The notes: generated from the letters alone by a model not told the origin. A stretch of DNA of 64,000 bases from Lutibaculum sp963816555 (GCA_963816555.1 CAWFLD010000009.1:41948-105947); one strand, 5' to 3'. Positions 1-18,135 are shown, numbered from the stretch's first letter. Made by a program: numbers and translations.

Positions 1-1
1 G

Positions 2-340
2 CAGCCCTCGGCGGGCGAAGGCGTCCATGCGACGACGACGAAGATCACGGACCGCCATCCGGCCTATGCGGGCCAGGTCGAGCAGGTCGGCTTCGAGCTC
101 CGCAAGACGACGAGCGACATCCCGACCACGCCGCAGACCGTGGCGGTCGCCCGCAAGGGCAACCTGCAGTCCGAGACGAACTGCAGCGAGCAGACCTGGC
201 CGCGCATCGCGGAGGCCTGCCTGAGCAGCGGCGACGAGGCCCGCATGCGGGACGTGCGCATGGTGTCCATCTCCAACGACCTCGGCAGCAACACGAGCGT
301 CGTGATGCGCACCGCGCCGACCGTGACGGCGGCACGATAA
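2..340 (+). CDS. Hypothetical protein, C-terminal part (5' end outside window)
   Basis: The reading frame is open from the first bases to a TAA at 338-340, giving 112 C-terminal residues with GC-rich third positions, so it looks like a real gene cut by the window edge. The visible part is hydrophilic, without membrane segments. It holds the pattern C-x4-W-P-x-I-x3-C-L (CSEQTWPRIAEACL), where two cysteines bracket a Trp-Pro. I associate this pattern with small exported hypothetical proteins of Hyphomicrobiales. No signal peptide can be judged because the N-terminus is missing. It is convergent with the treY end of the glucan operon. Function unknown. Confidence 0.6.
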   Translation, partial: QPSAGEGVHATTTKITDRHPAYAGQVEQVGFELRKTTSDIPTTPQTVAVARKGNLQSETNCSEQTWPRIAEACLSSGDEARMRDVRMVSISNDLGSNTSVVMRTAPTVTAAR

Positions 341-730
341 TTTCGAATCGACGCCACAAAGGCGCCACCGACCGACCCATGGGCTGTCAATCTTTCCCTC
401 CAGGGTCACAGGTGAATTTCGGGAGGTGAGGCCTCGGCGCCACGCATCTCCCGAAGCAACGGTTCATCCTGACCGCCACTCCCCCCGGGCGGTTAGCTTG
501 GAAGGCCGGCGATCTCCGTCCCCCCGGATCGTCGGCCTTCTCCGTTTCCGGGCACTGATGCCTGGGTTCCGGGCCCCTGGCGCTCGCGCGCCCCTTCATG
601 GCCCCGCTGCCATCGCCGCCTCCCCCCGATAAGCCACCCTTTGCCCCCGAAAGCGCGCGCCGCCACCGACCGCGCCGGATGGCGCGGCCGCCGGGAAAGC
701 TCCCTGAGAAGAACCTGATCGGGTGAAGCG
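341..730. other. Intergenic region between convergent genes
   Basis: About 390 bases between the partial hypothetical gene (plus) and the end of treY (minus). I see no convincing gene: short open frames here lack a ribosome site and family likeness. The main structure is the hairpin at 501-540. Confidence 0.6.
501..540. terminator. Stem-loop between convergent genes, probable bidirectional terminator
   Basis: Arms 501-513 and 528-540 pair at 12 of 13 positions (gaaggccggcgat against atcgtcggccttc) around a 14-base loop. It lies between the stop codons of two convergent genes. There is no clean T-run on either side, so it is an imperfect intrinsic terminator at best. Confidence 0.4.
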
Positions 731-3288
731 TCAGCCGCCGAGGCGGAGGAGCGCGACCGGCAGGTCGCCGAGCGCGTCCGCAACGGAGATGCGCCCGCCC
801 TCACGTGTCCACGACGCGATCGCCCACGCAGTCTTCCGCCTGCCCCATCCCGTCCGGCAGGACGAAGCTCGTCCCGGCGAGCGCGCCTGCCGGCTGCGAC
901 GCCTCGCCGGCGCCTGGAAGACGGGCCGGCGAGCGGAGGACGACCCCGACCACCGCCTGCTGGCCCTGACGACGCATCATCGCGACCACATGGTCGGCCG
1001 CCGGTCCCTCCGCGCGGAGCAGCTCGACGCTGCCTTCGGTGAAGAGCCCGGGCATCTCGCGGCGCAGCTTCAGCGCCCGGTGCGTCACGAACTGCTTCAG
1101 CCGCCCGTCGCGCCAGGTCTCCAGGAGGCCGTCGACCGCCTCGGGCAGCCCGTCGGCGAGCGCGGCGAAATCGGGGGTACGGCGATTGTCGGGATCGACG
1201 AGCGAGAAATCGAACGCCTCGCTCCCCTGGTAGATGTCCGGCACGCCGGGGCTCACCGCCTGCAGCACGACCTGCGCCAGGCTGTTGGCGCGCGAGGAGG
1301 CGTCGATCGCTTCCACGAAGGCATGCAGCGAGGGAAGGAAGTCGTTCCCCTCCCCCGGCGTCAGCGAGGCGGCGACGAACTCGCGCAGGGCGCCTTCGAA
1401 GGCCTCGTTCGGCGCCGTCCATTTCGTCTGCAGCTTCGCCTCGCGCACCGCCTTGATCATGTAGTCCGTCAGGCGGCCGGCATAGGCCTCGAGGCCGCTC
1501 TCGTCGTCGGGGCGGAGCAGCGGCGGCCAGGCGGCCGCGGCGCTCTGGTAGAAGAGATACTCCGTCACCGGGTCGGGGGCGGGCGTGCCGTCGTCGGCCG
1601 CGCCGCGGAACCGGCCGTTGCCGGCGAACCAGGCAGCGGCGGCCTCGCGCCACCTCTCCTGCGCCTCGCAGATCGCGATCAGCCGCGCCCGCGTGTCGGC
1701 GCCGCGCTTGGTGTCGTGGGTCGCCGTGGGCACGAGCGTGCAGGGGAAGGTGTCGAGCCGCCGGCGCGAAACGGCCAGGAATTCCTCCGGCGACAGCGCG
1801 ACGTCCGGCGGATGGCCGCCGACCTCGTTCGCGGCGAGCACGGCGACGCTGCGATAGCAGGCCGTGTCCTCCAAGGACTTCGCCATCACCGGGCCGGACA
1901 GCTGCTGCAGCCGCTGCGCGAACTCCAGCTCGTCGCCGTCCTGCGGGTGGGCCACGAGCCGCACCACGAGATCGAGCGCTATGTGGTCGCCCGCGTCGAG
2001 CACCGTCTTCGCCGCCTCGGCGGCGGCGGCGAGCGTCGCCTCCTCGGCGTGGTCGATGCCGTCCTTCTCCGGGTAGACCCGGTAGACCGGCAGGGCGACG
2101 ATCAGCGCGGCGATGGCGCGCCGCCCGCGCACGGCGCCGATCTCGGCCGTCATCATGTCGCGGCTGGCGAGCTCAGCGAGGAACTGCGTCAGGCTCTCCA
2201 GCTCGCCGGCGAAGAGGTTGTCGAGGACCTCCGCCTTGGCGGTCCGCAGCACCTCGGCGAACCCCGTCTCGTCGCCGGTCAGCTCGCGCGCCGACCTCGC
2301 CCATCTTCTCGGCGGCATCCTCGGGCAGGAGCAGGCCGGTGATGTCGTTCAGCACCTCGTAGCCCGTGGTGCCGGCGATCGGCCACGATGCCGGCAGCTC
2401 CTCCTCCTCGCCGAGGATCTTCTCGACCCAGATCGGGAAGTCGTCCTCCGCCCCCGCCTCGCTCAGCGCCGCCCGCAGCCGGCGCAGGTAGCTCGTCGGC
2501 GCGGCGAGCCCGTCGACATGGTCGATGCGGACGCCGTCGATCATGCCGGTCCGCACGAGGTCGAGCGTCAGCTCGTGCGTCGCCGCGAAGACCTCCGGGT
2601 CGTCGACGCGCACGCCGATCAGCTCGTCGATGTCGAAGAAGCGCCGCCAGTTGCGGCTGTCGGGCGCGGCGCGCCAGTGGACGAGGCGGTAGTTCTGGCG
2701 CTCGAGGAAGGCGTGCAGCCGGTCGATGTCGCCGTTCAGCGCCGCCACGTCCTCCGGCGTCAGCCCCTCCTTGCTGTCGGGCGACAGGGGGAAGCGGCGG
2801 TCGAAATAGCCGAGGCGGATCCGGCCGCGCTCCTCGACCAGCTTCAGCTTGCCGTTCTGCAGCTCCTCGGCGTAGGGGCCGCCGAGGATCGGCATGGCGA
2901 TGCGGCCGCGCTCCTCGGGGCCGCCGGAGGCCCAGTTGATGTCGAAATAGCCGGCATAGGGGCTGTCGATGCCGCGCGCCAGCGCGTCCCACCACCAGCC
3001 ATTGTCCTCGGCGACCGACATGTGGTTCGGCACGATGTCGATGACGAGGCCGATGTCGTGCTCCCGGAGCGCCTGGTGCAGGCGGCCGAAGCCCGCCTCG
3101 CCGCCGAGGGCGGGGTCGAGCTCGTTGGGGTTGACGACGTCGTAGCCGTGCGTCGAGCCCTCCGCCGCCTGGAAGATCGGCGAGGCGTAGAGGTGGCTGA
3201 CGCCGAGGCGCTCGAGATACGGCACCAGCGCGGCGGCGGCGTCGAAGTCGACGCCCTGCCGGAACTGCAGTCTGTATGTCGCGTGCAT
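731..3288 (-). CDS. treY: Maltooligosyltrehalose synthase TreY, two frame breaks
   Basis: Converts the reducing end of malto-oligosaccharides to a trehalosyl unit (intramolecular transglucosylation), feeding TreZ. GH13 hallmarks are present: start MHATYRLQFRQG, DIVPNHM, nucleophile in VRIDHVDGL, acid/base in WVEKILGEEE and the third acid in TATHDTKRG. The reading frame breaks near 2286 and again near 841. After the second break the expected C-terminus (RISVADALGDLPVALL) appears in another frame and stops at 731, not at the in-frame stop at 801. Removing one base at each break gives about 851 residues, normal for TreY. It is the last gene of the operon and starts 5 bases after the malQ stop. 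The product is sure; whether the breaks are biological is doubtful. Confidence 0.9.
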
Positions 3289-3293
3289 ATGCC

Positions 3294-5322
3294 TTACCGT
3301 CGCGGGCGCTGCGCCCGCAGATCCGTCAGGATGGCCTCGGTGGCCGGGTCCGAGAAGATTTCCGTGAGGTCGCGCGCCAGCCGGCGGCGCCAGTTCGGGT
3401 GCTCGTCCAGCGTCCCCGGCAGGTTCGGCTGCTCGAGCTCCTTCGCGAGATCCTCGATCTGCACGAAGGCGAGGCAGGACGAGCTGCGTGCCACGAAGCG
3501 GTGGACCGCGGCGACGATCTCGCTCTCCGTCATCGGCTCGGGCCGCTCCACGAGGCCGAGCCGCTGCAGCGTGTCGAGCAGCCGGGCGATGTCGGCCTCG
3601 CGGTCGCGCCGGGCGCCCTCGAGGTCGGAGATCTGGCCGACCTGCGCCCGCCACTCGGCGTCGCGGCCGGCGAGCCAGCCGCGCACGGTCGGCAGGTCGT
3701 GCGTCGCCGTGCAGGCGGCCGCGAGCTGCGGATACTCGTCCGGCTCCTTGAAGCTGCCGTCGTGGCGCCGCTCGAAGGGCAGGACGCGGTAGGCGAGCAT
3801 GCCGTTGTCGTGCATCGCCTCGCGGAATCCTTCCGGCACCGTTCCGAGATCCTCGCCGATCACCACCGCCCGCGCCTTCGCCGAATTCGAGCGCGAGGAC
3901 GCCGAGCAGGTCGTGGAAGGGGTAGCGGACATAGGCGCCGTCGGCGGCCGAGCCGCCGCGGGGGATCCAGAACAGCCGCTGCAGCGCCATGGCGTGGTCG
4001 ATCCGGACCGCGCCGGCGTGCCGCATCGAGGCGGCGAAGGCCTTGCCGATCGGCTCGTAGGCCGCCGACTGCAGCGCCACCGGCGAGAACGGCGCGAGCC
4101 CCCAGTTCTGGCCGCCGGGGGCCAGGTCGTCGGGCGGCGCGCCGACGGAGGCCTGCGGCACGACGAGGTCGGGCGTCGCCCAGCTCGCCGCGCCCGCCGG
4201 GTCGGCGCCGACCGCGAGGTCGCGGTAGAGGCCGAGCCGCATGCCGGCGTGGCAGCCGCGCTCGTGGGCGTGCGCGAGCTGCCGGTCGGCGACCCACTGC
4301 AGATAGGCGAAGAACGAGATCTCCTCCGCCTCGCGCTCGGCGAAGCGGGCGATCTCGCCGCCGCGCGGCGCGCGGAACCCTTCCGGCCAGTCCCACCAGG
4401 CGCGGCCCTCGAAGCTCACGCTCAGCGCGTCGAACAGGCACTGGTTCTCGCAGATCCTCGCCGCCGGCCGCCCGGAAGCTCAGGAACTCGTCGCGCAGCG
4501 GGTCGCTCGGCTGCGAGGCGAAGCGCCGGTGGGCCCGGCGCAACGCCGCCATCCGCCATTCGATCGTCGCCGGCCAGTCGACGAACGGGCCGCTCGGAGG
4601 CGGCGGCCCGAGATCCTCCGGCAGCGCCCCCGGCGCGGTCGCCGGGTCGATCAGCCGCCAGTCGAGGAAGGCGCGGTTCGAGGGGGAATAGGGGCTCGGC
4701 CGGTCGTGCGCGGCCGGGAACGGCGCGTGCACGGGATTGATGCCGACGAGGTCGGCGCCGGCATTGCCGGCGCGGCGCGCAAGCTCGGCGAGCGAGGAAT
4801 AGTCGCCGGAGGGCACGTCGCGCCCGTCGCGGAGCGAGTAGACCTGCGCGGTGATGCCGAAGGCCCTGTCGATGCCGACGTCGCCCGGGGTGACGCAGCG
4901 CTGCGGCGCCATCACGACCTCGGTGCGCACGCCCTCGCCGATCGCCAGCTCCAGCGTCGCGCGCCCGTGCGGCAGCGGCGCGAAGCGCAGCTCGAGGCCG
5001 CCGCCGCCGATCGCGACGCGGCCCTCCCGCGTCTCGCCGTCGCGGTGGACGAGGCGCCAGGCGAACTCGCCGTCCGGCAGCCGCCCCCGGCAGACGATGC
5101 GGTCGGCCTCGCGCGTCACGATGACGGGGCCGAGCGCCGCGTTGCCGCGGGCATCGAGCTCCGCCAGGCTGTCGCGGCACTCGCCGTCACTGCCGGCGGC
5201 GAGGCCCATCGCCTCGATCAGCGCGCGCTTCGTCTCCGGCGTCGCCACGTGGTGGCGGCCGGAGATGTCGTGATAGGCCGGCTCGATGCCGCAGGCATCG
5301 GCGAGGCGATCGAGAACTTCGC

Positions 5323-5326
<4 letters not shown>
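3294..5326 (-). CDS. malQ: 4-alpha-glucanotransferase MalQ, two frame breaks
   Basis: GH77 amylomaltase that disproportionates malto-oligosaccharides, adjusting chain length between GlgX and TreY. The start MSEVLDRLADACGIEP overlaps the treZ stop as ATGA. The catalytic motifs are spread over three frames: VRIDHAMALQRLFWIPRGG (nucleophile Asp), VVIGEDLGTVP (acid/base Glu) and ATHDLPTVRGWLAGRD (third Asp). Frame changes lie near 4450 (after GGEDL) and 3882 (after LALEF). Removing one base at each restores a 676-residue protein that aligns with family expectation, for example LALEF-AKARAVVIGEDLG. It ends with TAA just before treY. GH77 assignment is firm. Confidence 0.9.
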
Positions 5327-7129
<1,803 letters not shown>

Positions 7130-7146
7130 GCCTTCCCAACCTCCTC

Positions 7147-9281
<2,135 letters not shown>

Positions 9282-9291
9282 TCAGACGGCC

Positions 9292-11522
9292 TCAGGGCCT
9301 GTGCCAGGCGAAGGCGACGGTGGCGAGCGGCGGCAGCGTCGCCAGCACGGACTGGTCGCGGCCGTGCCACGGCTCGTCCTGCGTCCGCAGCGTGCCTCCG
9401 GTCTCCGACGCCGCCGCCGCCGTAGTCCTGGCGGTCGGTGTTGACGATCTCGCGCCACTCGCCGGGCAGCGGCACGCCGAGCCGGTAGTTCTCGCGCACG
9501 ACGGGCGTGAAGTTGCAGACGACGAGAACGACGTCCTCGGGGCTCTCGCCGCGGCGCAGGAAGCTCAGCACGCTCTGCTCGGTGTCGCTGGCGTCGACCC
9601 ACTCGAAGCCCGCGGACTCGCAGTCGAGCTGGTGCAGCGCGCCGACGTCGCGGTAGGTGTGGTTGAGGTCGCGCACCAGGCGCTGCACGCCGGCATGGTA
9701 GGACTGCTCCAGCAGGTGCCAGTCGAGGCTCTGCTGGTAGGCCCACTCGCGCTCCTGGCCGAACTCGCCGCCCATGAAGAGCAGCTTCTTGCCGGGATGC
9801 GCCCACATGAAGCCGAAATAGGCGCGCAGGTTCGCGAAGCGCTGCCACTCGTCGCCCGGCATCCGGCCGATGAGCGAGTGCTTGCCATGCACCACCTCGT
9901 CGTGGCTCAGCGGCAGCATGAAGTTCTCGGAGAACGCGTAGAGCAGCCCGAACGTCAGGTCGTTCTGGTGGTACTTGCGGTGCACGGGCTCGTTCTGGAT
10001 GTAGCGCAGCGTGTCGTGCATCCAGCCCATGTTCCACTTGTAGCCGAAGCCGAGGCCACCGAGATAGGTCGGCCGCGAGACGCTGGGCCAGGAGGTCGAT
10101 TCCTCGGCCAGCGTCGTGGTGCCCGGATACTCCGCGAAGGTCAGCTCGTTGAGCCGGCGAAGGAACGCCACCGCCTCGAGGTTCTCGTTGCCGCCGAACT
10201 TGTTCGGCACCCACTCGCCTTCCGCGCGCGAGTAGTTGAGGTAGAGCATCGACGCCACGGCATCCACGCGCAGCCCGTCGATATGGTACTGGTCGAGCCA
10301 GTAGAGCGCGTTCGAGTGCAGGAAGTTCAGCACCTCGTTGCGCCCGTAATTGTAGATGAGCGTGTTCCAGTCCTTGTGGAACCCGAGCCGCGGGTCCTCG
10401 TGCTCGTAGAGATGCGGTGCCGTCGAACTTCGCGAGCCCGTGCGGATCCTCGGGGAAATGGCCGGGCACCCAGTCGATGAACACGCCGATGCCCTTGGCG
10501 TGGCAGGCATCGACGAAGCGCGCGAAGGCCTCCGCGTCGCCGTGCCGGATCGTCGGCGCGTAGAGGCCGACGGGCTGGTAGCCCCACGAGCCGTCGAACG
10601 GATACTCCGAGACCGGCAGCAGCTCGATATGGGTGAAGCCCATCTCGGCCACGTAGGGCACGAGCCGCTCGGCCAGCTCGTCGTAGGAGAGGTAGCGGTT
10701 GCCCTCCTCCGGCACGCGCATCCAGGACGCCAGGTGGCACTCGTAGACGGAGATCGGCGCGCCGAGGCCGTTGCGGCTCTCGCGCTCCTTGAGCCAGGCC
10801 TCGTCGCGGAACTCGTGGCGCGGCAGGCCCTGCACGACCGACGCCGTTTCCGGCGGGTGCTCGGAGCGGAAGCCGACGGGATCGGCCTTGAGCGGCAGCA
10901 TGTTGCCGTGCGCGTCGAGCAGCTCGTACTTGTACTTCGCGCCGCGCCCGACGCCGGGGATGAAGATCTCCCAGACGCCGCACTCGATGCGGTGGCGCAT
11001 CGGGTGGCGCCGGCCGTCCCAGCGAGTTGAAGTCGCCGATGACGCTGACGCGGCTCGCATTCGGCGCCCAGACGGCGAAGCGCACGCCCTCGACCCCCTC
11101 GACCTCCATCGGGTGCGCGCCGAGCATCCGGTAGAGGTGGAGGTGCTTGCCCTCGGCCATGAGATAGACGTCGAGCTCGCCGAGCAGGGGCGGGAAGCGG
11201 TACGGGTCGTCGATCTCCTGCGTGCCGCCCGGCCACTCGATGCGCAGCCGGTAGGGGAACGGCTCGGTGCGGCCGGGCACGCTGCCGCTGAAGAACCCGG
11301 CCGGGTCCGTCTTCTCGAGCTCCGCCAGGGGCTCGGCGGACTCCGTTCCCAGCACCCACACGCGCGTCGCGCCGGGCTGGAAGCTCCGCACGACGACCGG
11401 CTTGCCGCCGTGCATGCCGAGGATCGAGAACGGGTTGCCGTGTCGGCCCTGTACGAGGGCGCGGATGCCGTCCTCGAGCGTATGGTCCACCGGTCCGCCG
11501 GTGCTGGTCGGTTCGATATTCG

Positions 11523-11526
<4 letters not shown>
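9292..11526 (-). CDS. glgB: 1,4-alpha-glucan branching enzyme GlgB, three frame breaks
   Basis: Makes alpha-1,6 branches in the glucan elongated by GlgE. The N-terminus has the GlgB pattern (IRALVQGRHGNPFSILGMH) and a CBM48 (RFAVWAPNASRVSVIGDFN). The GH13 motifs are DGLRVDAVASMLYLNYSR (nucleophile), LAEESTSWP (acid/base) and LPLSHDEVVHGK, followed by GGEFGQEREW. The frame changes near 11022, 10412 and 9400. Removing one base at each gives 743 residues, a normal GlgB length, ending in DQSVLATLPPLATVAFAWHRP at 9292. The ATG overlaps the treS stop as ATGA, implying translational coupling. Confidence 0.9.
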
Positions 11527-14813
<3,287 letters not shown>

Positions 14814-14869
14814 GTCGTTGGGATCCGAAATGCTTCTTGTTCCGTGTCCGTGCGCCTGCCGGTCGGCCG

Positions 14870-17800
14870 TCAGGGTCGCGGCGGGATGAGCCGCCACACC
14901 ATGAACGGGCGGTCGGCGGGGTCGAGGGTGATCGACTGCACCTTGCCGGTCAGGGTGAAGCGGTTGTCGCCGAAGAGGTCATGCACGCCGATCGTGCCGT
15001 CGTCGGGCAGGCCGAACTCCCACAGCGGCACCTCGTAGTCGCCGGTCTGCGCGTTGTGCGGGTCGAGATTGACCAGCACGAGGATCGCGTCGGAGCCGTC
15101 CGGCAGCATCTTCGTGTAGGCCAGGATGTTGTCGTTCCAGGCATTGACGAACGCGATCGTCTCGATGCTCTTCAGCGCCGGATGCAGGTGGCGGATCTCG
15201 TTCAGCCGGGTGATCTCGGCGCGGATGCTGCCGGGGCTGCCGTGGTCCCAGCCGCGGATCTCGTACTTCTCGGAATCGAGATACTCCTCCTTGCCCGGCA
15301 CCGGCGTCGCCTCGGAGAGGAGGAAGGGCTCGTAGATGCCGTAGGCGGGGCTGAGGGTCGCCGCCAGCACGGCCCGCACGAGATGGCCGGCGCGGCCGCC
15401 GGTCTGCAGGTAGACCGGGTTGATGTCCGGCGTGTTGGCGAAGAAGTTCGGCCGGTAGTAGTCGCGCATGTCGGTGTGCGCGAGCTCCGTCATGTACTCG
15501 ATGATCTCGGCCTTCTCGTTCCGCCAGGTGAAATAGGTGTAGGACTGGTGGAAGCCGACCTTGCCGAGACGCTTCATCATCTTCGGCCGGGTGAAGGCCT
15601 CCGCGAGGAAGATCACGCCCGGCGACACCGCGAGAACCTCGGCGATCATCCACTCCCAGAACGGCAGCGGCTTGGTGTGCGGGTTGTCGACGCGGAAGAT
15701 GCGCACGCCCTGCTCGACCCAGAACAGCACGACGTCGCGCAGCGCGTACCACAGGCCCGGGATCGCGTGCCGGTAGAAGTGGACGTTGACGATGTCCTCG
15801 TACTTCTTCGGCGGGTTCTCGGCGAACTTGATCGTGCCGTCCGGCCGCCAGTCGAACCACTCCGGATGCTCCTTGATCCACGGGTGGTCCGGCGAGCACT
15901 GGATGGCGAAGTCGAGCGCGATCTCGAGCCCGTGCGCGTTGGCCGCGTCGACGAGGCGGCGGAAGTCGTCGAGCGTGCCGAGCTCGGGGTGGAGCGCGTC
16001 GTGCCCGCCCTCGGCGGCGCCGATCGCGTAAGGCGAGCCCGGATCCTCCGGCCCCGCCGTCAGCGAGTTGTTGCGGCCCTTCCGGTTCGTCCGGCCGATC
16101 GGGTGGATCGGCGGGAAGTAGAGCACGTCGAAGCCCATCTCCTGGATCGCCGGCAGCCGCGCGATGACGTCGTCGAACGTGCCGTGGCGGTGCGGGTCGC
16201 CGGACTGCGAGCGCGGCACGACCTCGTACCAGGCGGAGAAGGCTGCGGCGGGGCGGTCGACCCGCACCTCGAGCTTCCGGTTCCAGCGCGTGAGGTTCGT
16301 CTTGGCGCCGGCCGAGCGCATGGCGAGGAACAGGTCGTCGTCGAGCAGCGCCTCGAGCCGCCCCTCGTCGCCCTCGATCTCGGAGAGCCTGGTCAGCGCC
16401 ATCTCGATCAGGATGCGCTCGTTGCGGCCGGCGTCCTCGTCGGCCTGTTCGAGCAGGCGCTTGCCCTCCTCGATCTCGAGCCCGAGGCTCTGGCCGGCAT
16501 TGCGCTTCTTGATCGTGTCCTCGCGCCAGGTGGCGAAGAGGTCGCGCCAGCTTTCGATGGTGAAGCTGTAGCGGCCGAGCTGCGCCAGCGGGAAGAACGC
16601 CTCCCACCGGTCGTTCTCGACGAAGCGCATCGGCACCGCCTCCCAGTCGCGGCGGCCCGGCGCCTGGACGAGAAGCTGCGCGGCGATCTTGTCGTGGCCG
16701 TCGCAGAAGATGTCGGCGGTGACGTGCAGGTCCTCGCCGATCACGCGCTTGGCGGGGAAGCGGCCGCCCTCGACCTGCGGCTCGACGCCCTCGATGGCGA
16801 CGCGCTCGGCCGCCAGCGCCTCGAGCCGCCGGTCGGCGCCCTCGGCGGCCGACAGCTTGCGCCGCTTGCCGCGGATCTGGCCCTCGCTGCCGATGAAGAT
16901 GCGCGCCTCGCCGGCCTGCAGGTCGATCGTCTGCGTGGCCGCGACGGGCGACTCGACGCAGCCCGGCAGCACCTCGACGAACTGCGACACGACGCCGCCG
17001 CCGGCCCCGTAGAGCAGCCGCGGCTCGAAGGCGATCGTCTCGTCGCTCGTGTTGACGGCGATCGCGACGGCCGCCTGCGCGGCGAGCGGATGGCCGCCGT
17101 CGTTGCGCCAGATGACGACGAGCGGGTCGCCGGGGCCGGTCAGCCGCTCGAAACTGTCGGCGCGCCCGAACACGTCGTGCCGGGCCCGCAGCGCGTTCAC
17201 CTCGGAGATGACGGAGGAGACGCTGCCGCCCGCGTGGTCGCCCTCCGCGGTCGCCAGGGCATCGCGGGCGCTGGCGGGCAGGAGAAAGCCCTGCGTCAGG
17301 CTGCCGGCCAGCAGGAGGCGCGCCTTGAGCTCGACCGGAGACAGCGCCGGCGCCGCCTCGTCGAGCGGCGTCGGGAACGAGATCAGCGGCGCGATGTCGC
17401 CGAAGCGGCGGTGCTGCTCGAGGAGCCAGTCCTCGTGCATGTCCCACCACGCCGCGCTCGACAGCAGGAAGTCGAAGCCGCCGCCCTTGAGGTGCTCGAC
17501 CTCGTCGGCGGCGGTGGCGAGCACGTCGGCCACGAACATGAATTCCGGCGTCAGGTCGCGCGCCGCCCGCATCAGGCTCTGCCACAGCGGCAGCGGCACG
17601 CCGGCGGCGCGGCGCGCCAGGATGCCGTCGATGCCGGCGCCGGCGAGGAAGCGGCCGAGCTGCTGCGCCGCCGCCGACAGGCCGTCGCGCACGACGTTGC
17701 TGGTGAAGTCGGGTTCGGTGGCCGGGCGGTCGGGCCGCGGATCGAGCGAGGACGAGGTCTTGGACGGCTTCAGCCAGTCCGGCTCCTCCCGCGCGATCGG

Positions 17801-18124
17801 CGAGGCCGGATCGATGCGGTCGAGCTCGACCTCCATGACCAGGCCGAGCCCGAGGCCGCGCGCCTGGTCGAGGATCTGCGGCAGGTTTTCGAAGCGCGCC
17901 ACGTCCGCCGCGAGGGGCGGCGTGCCGCTGCTGCGCGAGGGAAGCGCGAAGACGGGCGGCAGGAGAAGATGGTCGAATCCGAGGTCGACGGCCCGCCGGG
18001 CCTCCTCGAGCCAGCCGGCCGGGCCGGCCTCTCCGTCGAGCCGAAGTTGATAGAGCCCTGGTGCGCGACGTCCCAAACTGCCCCTCCCGCCTGACTGCGG
18101 CTTGTTCGCCACGGTATAATGCAC
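14870..18124 (-). CDS. glgE: Alpha-1,4-glucan:maltose-1-phosphate maltosyltransferase GlgE with long N-terminal extension
   Basis: Transfers maltosyl units from maltose-1-phosphate to alpha-1,4-glucan. About the last 660 residues are canonical GlgE: SAWYEVVPRSQ, VLYFPPIHPIGRTNRKG, FRVDNPHTKPLPFW (nucleophile), VIFLAEAFTRPKMM (acid/base) and FFANTPDINP. Before it lie about 410 extra residues that look like a decayed alpha-amylase barrel (GLYQLRLDG, AVDLGFDHLLLPP, AGIDGILARRAAGVPL, FMFVADVLAT). The usual catalytic Asp and Glu are absent there. This is the first gene of the operon, divergent from ubiA. The start is uncertain: GTG at 18124 or 18112, or TTG at 18076, which alone has a good site (GGGAGGGG). 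The protein is about 1070-1084 residues, against 660-700 for standard GlgE. Confidence 0.93.
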   Translation of the reverse strand: MHYTVANKPQSGGRGSLGRRAPGLYQLRLDGEAGPAGWLEEARRAVDLGFDHLLLPPVFALPSRSSGTPPLAADVARFENLPQILDQARGLGLGLVMEVELDRIDPASPIAREEPDWLKPSKTSSSLDPRPDRPATEPDFTSNVVRDGLSAAAQQLGRFLAGAGIDGILARRAAGVPLPLWQSLMRAARDLTPEFMFVADVLATAADEVEHLKGGGFDFLLSSAAWWDMHEDWLLEQHRRFGDIAPLISFPTPLDEAAPALSPVELKARLLLAGSLTQGFLLPASARDALATAEGDHAGGSVSSVISEVNALRARHDVFGRADSFERLTGPGDPLVVIWRNDGGHPLAAQAAVAIAVNTSDETIAFEPRLLYGAGGGVVSQFVEVLPGCVESPVAATQTIDLQAGEARIFIGSEGQIRGKRRKLSAAEGADRRLEALAAERVAIEGVEPQVEGGRFPAKRVIGEDLHVTADIFCDGHDKIAAQLLVQAPGRRDWEAVPMRFVENDRWEAFFPLAQLGRYSFTIESWRDLFATWREDTIKKRNAGQSLGLEIEEGKRLLEQADEDAGRNERILIEMALTRLSEIEGDEGRLEALLDDDLFLAMRSAGAKTNLTRWNRKLEVRVDRPAAAFSAWYEVVPRSQSGDPHRHGTFDDVIARLPAIQEMGFDVLYFPPIHPIGRTNRKGRNNSLTAGPEDPGSPYAIGAAEGGHDALHPELGTLDDFRRLVDAANAHGLEIALDFAIQCSPDHPWIKEHPEWFDWRPDGTIKFAENPPKKYEDIVNVHFYRHAIPGLWYALRDVVLFWVEQGVRIFRVDNPHTKPLPFWEWMIAEVLAVSPGVIFLAEAFTRPKMMKRLGKVGFHQSYTYFTWRNEKAEIIEYMTELAHTDMRDYYRPNFFANTPDINPVYLQTGGRAGHLVRAVLAATLSPAYGIYEPFLLSEATPVPGKEEYLDSEKYEIRGWDHGSPGSIRAEITRLNEIRHLHPALKSIETIAFVNAWNDNILAYTKMLPDGSDAILVLVNLDPHNAQTGDYEVPLWEFGLPDDGTIGVHDLFGDNRFTLTGKVQSITLDPADRPFMVWRLIPPRP
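18091..18120 (+). promoter_or_regulatory. Sigma-70-like promoter for ubiA
   Basis: CTGACT at 18091-18096 (4 of 6 to TTGACA), an 18-base spacer and a perfect TATAAT at 18115-18120, reading toward ubiA. It lies at the very start of divergent glgE, so it overlaps that gene's 5' end if the upstream GTG is used. Confidence 0.5.
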
Positions 18125-18135
18125 GAATGCATTCG
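18124..18135. promoter_or_regulatory. 12-bp perfect palindrome CGAATGCATTCG, candidate operator
   Basis: CGAATGCATTCG equals its own reverse complement. It begins 3 bases after the TATAAT of the ubiA promoter, at the 5' edge of glgE, where a repressor could affect both divergent units. The binding protein is unknown; a role is inferred from position only. Confidence 0.35.

Noticed and set aside
387..632. Small open frames in 387-632 on both strands
   Set aside because: No ribosome site, no family likeness, and they overlap the convergent-gene hairpin.
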